Assembly (NCBI GenBank): GCA_964574105.1
Contig: CAZNKH010000004.1
Span: 1-33,415, forward strand
From: UBA9988 sp964574105
GTDB taxonomy: Bacteria > Patescibacteriota > Minisyncoccia > Phycocordibacterales > UBA9988
Length of the DNA stretch: 33,415 nucleotides
Direction of reading: 5' to 3'
In this document: positions 29,686 to 33,415 of the stretch, piece by piece
Layout of the letters: each line of letters starts with the position of its first letter
How positions within the stretch are numbered: position 1 is the stretch's first letter
The notes under the pieces: model-generated
Told to the model about the DNA's origin: nothing
What the model saw: the letters and a program-made list of their open reading frames with translations, nothing else
Databases searched by the model: none
Program-made: the position numbers and the translations under genes

Positions 29686-30252
29686 ATGCGTATACGATCA
29701 TTGTTAGCCATTGCGACGGTTATTGCACTCTCGGGACTTCTGCCAGTAGCTGCACTCGCGCAAGATGCTGGAGCAGAGCAGGATAACGCTTCAACCAGTG
29801 CAAGAGCGAAGGTAGAGAATAAAAAAGAGATTGCTAACATCAAGGCACAGCGTCTTGGTGAGTACCTCTCACGCCATGTAGCGGTGTTGAAGGGGATCAT
29901 TGCTCGCCTTGAATCACGCATCACAAAGATTGAAACACGAGGTCTATCGACTGAGGGACAGAAGAAGTTAGAAAGTGCAAAAAAGAACATCGCGGAAGCA
30001 AAGACAAAGCTTGACTCGGCGGGAAGCGCTATTACCACGGTAATTAGTGATGTTGAGAAGGCGCTGGGAGGCGATGATATCAAAGCAGGCCTTACGGAAG
30101 CGAAAGCAAAGCTAAAGAATTCTCGCACACTACTTACTGACGCCATCGCAAAGATAAAGGCAGCCCGCAAAGATATTGGAGATGCCTTGGGAACCGTTAC
30201 TACCGCAGAATCTGCGACAACAACGCAGACTGCAACATCATCAGCTAACTAG
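29686..30252 (+). CDS. Exported coiled-coil protein, function unknown
   Basis: The 188-residue product has a signal peptide (about residues 1-25, ending VAALAQ) and a long charged helical middle (about 35-165). The helix is rich in Lys, Glu and Ala, with heptad-like spacing (ARLESRITKIETRG, KKLESAKKNIAEAKTKLDSA) that suggests a coiled coil. A Thr/Ser/Ala tail closes it. No family could be named. It is followed 7 nt later by a small membrane protein, so the pair probably acts together at the envelope. No Shine-Dalgarno sequence precedes the ATG. Confidence 0.8.
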   Translation: MRIRSLLAIATVIALSGLLPVAALAQDAGAEQDNASTSARAKVENKKEIANIKAQRLGEYLSRHVAVLKGIIARLESRITKIETRGLSTEGQKKLESAKKNIAEAKTKLDSAGSAITTVISDVEKALGGDDIKAGLTEAKAKLKNSRTLLTDAIAKIKAARKDIGDALGTVTTAESATTTQTATSSAN

Positions 30253-30259
30253 TACTATT

Positions 30260-30496
30260 ATGGAAGGAGAATCAAGTTCAAAGGGAGCACTTATCGGAGC
30301 AATTATCGTTATCCTCTTGCTCGTTGCTGGCGGCATCTATGTTGCTGTCACTAAGCCGAGTACAGAGGCACCCGATGACACCGCAACAACAACCGCAACA
30401 ACAACAGTCTCGGCTCCATCTGACGAGCTCGCTGGCATTGACGCTGATTTAAACGCAATTGACCTTACTGACTTGGATGCCGCATTGGCAGACTAG
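30260..30496 (+). CDS. Small single-span membrane protein, function unknown
   Basis: The 78-residue product has a short polar N-terminus, one membrane helix (LIGAIIVILLLVAGGIYVAV, residues 11-30), a Thr-rich linker (TTTATTTV) and an acidic, Ala/Asp/Leu-rich tail. It starts 7 nt after the coiled-coil protein gene and is followed by a strong terminator. No function is recognised. The in-frame extension further upstream lies inside the preceding gene and was not used. Confidence 0.75.
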   Translation: MEGESSSKGALIGAIIVILLLVAGGIYVAVTKPSTEAPDDTATTTATTTVSAPSDELAGIDADLNAIDLTDLDAALAD

Positions 30497-30506
30497 ACCA
30501 GCTCTC

Positions 30507-30546
30507 TAAAAAGCTCCCCCTGGCTCGCCAGCGGGGAGCTTTTTTG
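30507..30546 (+). terminator. Intrinsic terminator of the two-gene envelope operon
   Basis: AAGCTCCCC and GGGGAGCTT form the outer stem, with a second inner stem around CTGGC and GCCAG, followed by a run of T. It sits just after the stop of the small membrane protein and before tig. Confidence 0.88.
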
Positions 30547-30553
30547 TTAGAGT
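30545..30553 (+). promoter_or_regulatory. tig extended -10 box
   Basis: TGT-TAGAGT ends 8 nt before the tig ATG, predicting an almost leaderless mRNA. It overlaps the T tract of the preceding terminator. Confidence 0.4.
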
Positions 30554-30561
30554 AGCGGTCT

Positions 30562-31572
30562 ATGACAACATCATTCACGGTTACCGTTACTGACTCCGGA
30601 GTATCGGAGAAAACAATCACGGGAGAGATCTCTGTGGAACTCTTTATGTCACACTGGAGTGAGACAATTAAGGAATTAGGAAAAGATGCAAAAATTGAAG
30701 GCTTCCGCCCCGGGCATATTCCAGAAAAGATACTCATTCAGCACACGGGAGAGCAGGCAGTACTCTTTGAAATGGCAGAGCGGACACTCGCAACAGAATA
30801 TCCCAAGATACTCACCGCGCATCACATTGATGCTATCGGCCGCCCCGAGATTACCATTACCAAGCTCGCAAAAGGAAATCCACTTGGCTTTGCAATCAAG
30901 ACTGCCGTCACTCCTGAAGTGCGACTTCCCGACTACAAAACCATCGCGAAGACAGTGCAACAAGAAAAAGAAGAGGAAATCGTGGTACGCGATGACGAAA
31001 TAGAATCAGTACTGACGGAGCTACGCACCGCACGAAAAGGAAAAGATGAAGAAGAGCTCCCTGCGCTCACTGATGAGTTTGTGAAAAGCGTTGGAAACTT
31101 TAATTCTATAGAAGAACTCCGTGCAAAGATACGAGAAAATCTTACCGCAGAAAAGGAGTCTCGGGCGCGTGATAAGCGTCGAGTAAAGATTCTTGATGCC
31201 ATTAGTGAGAAGACAGATATTGCCATACCTGAAGTACTCATCCACGCAGAAATGGATAAAATGTTTTCAGAGTTGCGCACAAACATTGAGCAAATGGGGC
31301 TCAAACTTCCCGATTACTTATCTCATATTAAAAAAACTGAAGAGGATCTAAAAAATGCATGGCACGAGGATGCAAAAAAACGCGTCTCTGCGGGGCTCAT
31401 CTTGTCAAAAATCGCTCACGAAGAAAAACTGTTTCCCAAGGAGGAGGAAGTGAGTCATGAGGTAACACACCTTTTGGAGCATTACCCTGACGCAAATCCT
31501 CACAACCTACACCACTATGTGGAGGGTCAGCTCACAAACGAAAAGGTATTAAAATTTCTCGAACAAAAGTAA
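30562..31572 (+). CDS. tig: Trigger factor without PPIase domain
   Basis: Trigger factor is the ribosome-bound chaperone that meets nascent chains at L23. The 336-residue product has the N-terminal ribosome-binding domain with the signature GFRPGHIPE (residues 47-55). The C-terminal chaperone arms follow almost directly (LTDEFVKSVGNFNSIEELRAKI onward). The FKBP-like PPIase domain of about 100 residues, found between them in E. coli, is missing, which explains the short length. The region around residues 137-160 is a charged helix linker. It is probably transcribed alone, ahead of clpP, which has its own promoter; the tig-clpP neighbourhood is classical. Confidence 0.93.
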   Translation: MTTSFTVTVTDSGVSEKTITGEISVELFMSHWSETIKELGKDAKIEGFRPGHIPEKILIQHTGEQAVLFEMAERTLATEYPKILTAHHIDAIGRPEITITKLAKGNPLGFAIKTAVTPEVRLPDYKTIAKTVQQEKEEEIVVRDDEIESVLTELRTARKGKDEEELPALTDEFVKSVGNFNSIEELRAKIRENLTAEKESRARDKRRVKILDAISEKTDIAIPEVLIHAEMDKMFSELRTNIEQMGLKLPDYLSHIKKTEEDLKNAWHEDAKKRVSAGLILSKIAHEEKLFPKEEEVSHEVTHLLEHYPDANPHNLHHYVEGQLTNEKVLKFLEQK

Positions 31573-31577
31573 GAAGC

Positions 31578-31645
31578 GAGTACTATTTATTTTTTGGGAC
31601 GCGCCGAAGCCTTTTAGTATAAAGCGCAAAAAAAATGAATAGTAC
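31578..31645. repeat. Inverted-repeat element between tig and clpP
   Basis: GTACTATTTATTTTTT (31580-31595) pairs with the complementary arm at 31630-31645, giving a 16-bp stem with one G-U pair and a 34-nt loop. The right arm, read on the minus strand, is CTCGTACTATTCATTTTTTT, nearly identical to an arm of the element at 12972-13035. It starts about 8 bp after the tig stop. Confidence 0.65.
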
Positions 31646-31657
31646 GAGCCATTCTTC

Positions 31658-31686
31658 TTGACACTTAACACTTAATGCTTCATACT
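31658..31686 (+). promoter_or_regulatory. clpP promoter, leaderless start
   Basis: A perfect TTGACA (31658-31663), a 17-nt spacer and CATACT (31681-31686) end exactly 6 nt before the ATG at 31693. This promoter shows that the start codon must be 31693, because the upstream ATG at 31675 lies within the promoter. Confidence 0.75.
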
Positions 31687-31692
31687 ATCGTT

Positions 31693-32280
31693 ATGTCAAT
31701 ACTCATTCCCACCGTTATTGAGAAGAGTACCTATGGCGAGCGCGCCTATGATATTTACTCGCGTCTCCTCAAGGATCGCATTATTTTTTTGGGCGGGCCC
31801 ATTGATGAACATGTGGCAAATCTTGTAATTGCACAAATGCTTTTTCTTGATGCAGAGAACTCGCAAAAAGACATCCTCCTCTATGTAAACTCACCCGGGG
31901 GCTCCGTAACCGCAGGACTCGCTATTTACGACACGATGCAACATGTCAAATCTGATGTCTCTACCATCTGTGTAGGCATGGCCGCTTCTATGGGGGCATT
32001 TCTCCTCGCCTCTGGCGCCAAGGGTAAGCGTCTTGCGCTTCCTAACTCAGATATTATGATCCACCAACTCTCATCCGGTTTTCAAGGGCAGGCAACGGAT
32101 ATTGAGATTAATGCGCGTTACATTCTTAAACTCAAGAGCCGTCTCAACACCCTTCTTGCAAAACATACAGGTAAAACATCCGAGGTAATTGAAAAAGATT
32201 CCGATCGCGACAATTGGATGAGCTCCGATGAGGCAAAGAAGTACGGGCTTATTGACAAAGTCCTCCATACTAAGATATAA
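31693..32280 (+). CDS. clpP: ATP-dependent Clp protease proteolytic subunit
   Basis: ClpP forms the tetradecameric barrel that degrades proteins unfolded by ClpX or ClpA/C. The 195-residue product has the catalytic triad S99 (CVGMAASMGAF), H124 (IMIHQLSSG) and D173 (DSDRDNWMS), and the N-terminal PTVIEKSTYGERAYDIYSRLL pattern with the usual short processed leader. The start was set at 31693 from the promoter position. clpX, often next to it, is not seen; RNase Y follows about 230 bp downstream. Confidence 0.97.
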   Translation: MSILIPTVIEKSTYGERAYDIYSRLLKDRIIFLGGPIDEHVANLVIAQMLFLDAENSQKDILLYVNSPGGSVTAGLAIYDTMQHVKSDVSTICVGMAASMGAFLLASGAKGKRLALPNSDIMIHQLSSGFQGQATDIEINARYILKLKSRLNTLLAKHTGKTSEVIEKDSDRDNWMSSDEAKKYGLIDKVLHTKI

Positions 32281-32303
32281 AAACAGCCCTTTACTCAAGG
32301 CTG
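32277..32303 (-). terminator. Minus-strand terminator-like hairpin after clpP
   Basis: On the minus strand CAGCCTT pairs with AGGGCTG (7 bp including one U-G pair; 6-nt loop), followed by TTTTTATA. It overlaps the end of clpP and points the wrong way for it. It could end an antisense or small RNA from the clpP-rny gap. Confidence 0.45.
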
Positions 32304-32510
32304 GAGTTCTGGTACGATATATGTATTATCACATTTATTTTTTGTTGTCTGCCTTAGAATCAGCTATCGGAGCATTATTATGATGAGAACGCGTAACGCA
32401 TTCCCCACATCACCACACTATGCCCTTACACGGCCTACTACTCTGTATTATCGATGAGTACAGCCAGTAAATAACCGTTACTGATACCCTAAGGCGACGC
32501 CCGTACGCCT
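32304..32510. other. Gap between clpP and rny without a clear gene
   Basis: Only frames of 25 codons or fewer are present on the plus strand. A short AGGCG...CGCCT stem sits immediately before the rny start. No convincing promoter was found on either strand, and no tRNA features were seen. It could be a long rny leader or hold a small RNA. Confidence 0.4.
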
Positions 32511-33415
32511 ATGGATGTTACAAAACTAATACTCCTCCTCGCCGCAACGGGGCTCTCTGGTGTTCTACTCGGGTACATACTCCGCTGGTTGGTCACCTTG
32601 AGCCAAAAAGGGTCCATTGAGCTCACGATCAAGCAGACCTTACTGGATGCGAAGGCGGAGGCACAGCGTCGCATTGACGAAGCAGAGAAGGAGTCAGAAC
32701 GGCTCCTGAAAGAAGCAAAAGCTAAGGAGAGAGAAAAGGAGCAGGAGCTCAAGCGAAAGGAGGAGCATCTCATTAAAAAAGATGAGACCTTAGATAAACG
32801 GCAAGTTGATATTGATCGCGAGTTAGAAGGACTCAAGATAAAGATAGAAGAGATAAAAAGTATAAAAGAGCGTGCAGTTGTACTTGAAGCAGAGCGCGCA
32901 AAGAAGCTGGAGGAAGTTGCCGGTCTTTCACGAGAAGATGCCCGTGCGGAATTGATTCAAAATGTGGAGAGAGAATCTGAAGAGGATTTGACGGTACGCC
33001 TCCACAAATTAGACACGCAGGCAACCGACATTTTAGAGCGAAGAGCTAAGGATATTCTTGCAACCGTTATCCAACGCCTTGCAACAAGCTCCACGCCCGA
33101 GATTATGTCTACTACCGTAGGCATCCCCTCAGATGATGTGAAGGGAAAAATAATTGGGAAGGAAGGACGCAATATCCGCGCCTTTGAACGAGTAGCGGGA
33201 GTAGAACTGATTGTTGATGATACGCCGGGAGCTATCACCATCTCCTCATTTGATTCTGTACGGAGACATATTGCAAAAATTGCACTAGAAAATCTGATTG
33301 CAGACGGGCGTATTCAGCCAGCAAAGATTGAGGAAATGGTGGAGAAGGCAAAAGGTGAGGTAAATAAAATCATTAAAGAGCGTGGTGAAGCTGCGGCTTA
33401 CGAGACGGGGGTACT
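32511..33415 (+). CDS. rny: Ribonuclease Y, 5' part (runs off the window)
   Basis: RNase Y is a membrane-anchored endoribonuclease that starts mRNA decay. The visible 301 codons give an N-terminal membrane helix (about residues 5-28), a long charged coiled coil (about 40-190) and the KH domain (GIPSDDVKGKIIGKEGRNIR, about 204-223). A linker towards the HD catalytic domain follows, but that domain lies beyond the window edge. The reading frame is open to the last base. No Shine-Dalgarno sequence precedes the ATG at 32511. Confidence 0.95.
   Translation, partial: MDVTKLILLLAATGLSGVLLGYILRWLVTLSQKGSIELTIKQTLLDAKAEAQRRIDEAEKESERLLKEAKAKEREKEQELKRKEEHLIKKDETLDKRQVDIDRELEGLKIKIEEIKSIKERAVVLEAERAKKLEEVAGLSREDARAELIQNVERESEEDLTVRLHKLDTQATDILERRAKDILATVIQRLATSSTPEIMSTTVGIPSDDVKGKIIGKEGRNIRAFERVAGVELIVDDTPGAITISSFDSVRRHIAKIALENLIADGRIQPAKIEEMVEKAKGEVNKIIKERGEAAAYETGV

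Noticed and set aside
31675..31692. Upstream ATG for clpP
   Set aside because: It lies inside the promoter, before the -10 box, so it cannot be transcribed from the visible start.
1..33415. tRNA, rRNA, CRISPR arrays, insertion sequences or prophage
   Set aside because: I looked for T-loop and anticodon-stem patterns, regularly spaced direct repeats, and transposase or integrase motifs in the gaps and found none.

Overview
The window looks like a piece of a streamlined genome from the Candidate Phyla Radiation (Patescibacteria), probably a Parcubacteria-type lineage. This is inferred from the ribosomal protein sequences (an S12 with an extra segment near residues 20-45, an extended S10), a trigger factor without its PPIase domain, a short NusA, a membrane pyrophosphatase, an isolated type IV pilus assembly block, and the scarcity of Shine-Dalgarno sequences. 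No rRNA, tRNA, CRISPR array, insertion sequence or phage gene was seen. Coding density is high and base composition is near balanced.

Layout. Positions 29-9058 (minus strand) hold a fused translation/transcription block. In transcription order it is rpsL-rpsG-fusA, then tuf-rpsJ-rplC-rplD-rplW-rplB, then secE-nusG-rplK. Two transcription boundaries interrupt it, one before tuf and one before secE. Between fusA and tuf lies a small plus-strand transcription unit (about 5615-5962) with a promoter and a terminator but only a weak ORF. Positions 9106-15593 hold an M50 protease, rpmB, a competence ComEC split into two genes, a small membrane protein, RNase H, RecJ and a HIT protein, arranged in divergent and convergent pairs. 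Positions 15634-17548 hold tpiA-pgk. Positions 17566-24413 are a tight type IV pilus operon: pilB, pilC, a large prepilin-like protein, a small prepilin and a PilX-like protein. A secreted protein follows (24671-26203). From 26324 to the end the plus strand carries nusA, hppA, two envelope proteins, tig, clpP and the 5' part of rny.

How the genes work together. The left block builds and drives the ribosome and couples it to transcription (NusG, L11, EF-Tu, EF-G) and secretion (SecE). PilB/PilC and the prepilins with the ComEC channel and nuclease-like subunit suggest DNA uptake by a pilus; RecJ and RNase H are nucleic-acid processing enzymes. Trigger factor, ClpP and RNase Y cover protein folding, proteolysis and RNA decay.

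The most interesting signals are regulatory. Many genes have a TAnnnT -10 box, often with an upstream TGn, whose last base lies only 6-9 nt before the start codon. That predicts leaderless mRNAs (tpiA, pilB, comEC, clpP, the HIT gene, rnhA, recJ, tig and others). In contrast, the nusA, secE-nusG and tuf transcription units have leaders that begin with a compact hairpin followed by the same GTTTTTATT/CTTTTTATT tract, which looks like an intrinsic terminator placed just after the promoter. Two families of long inverted repeats sit at gene 3' ends.
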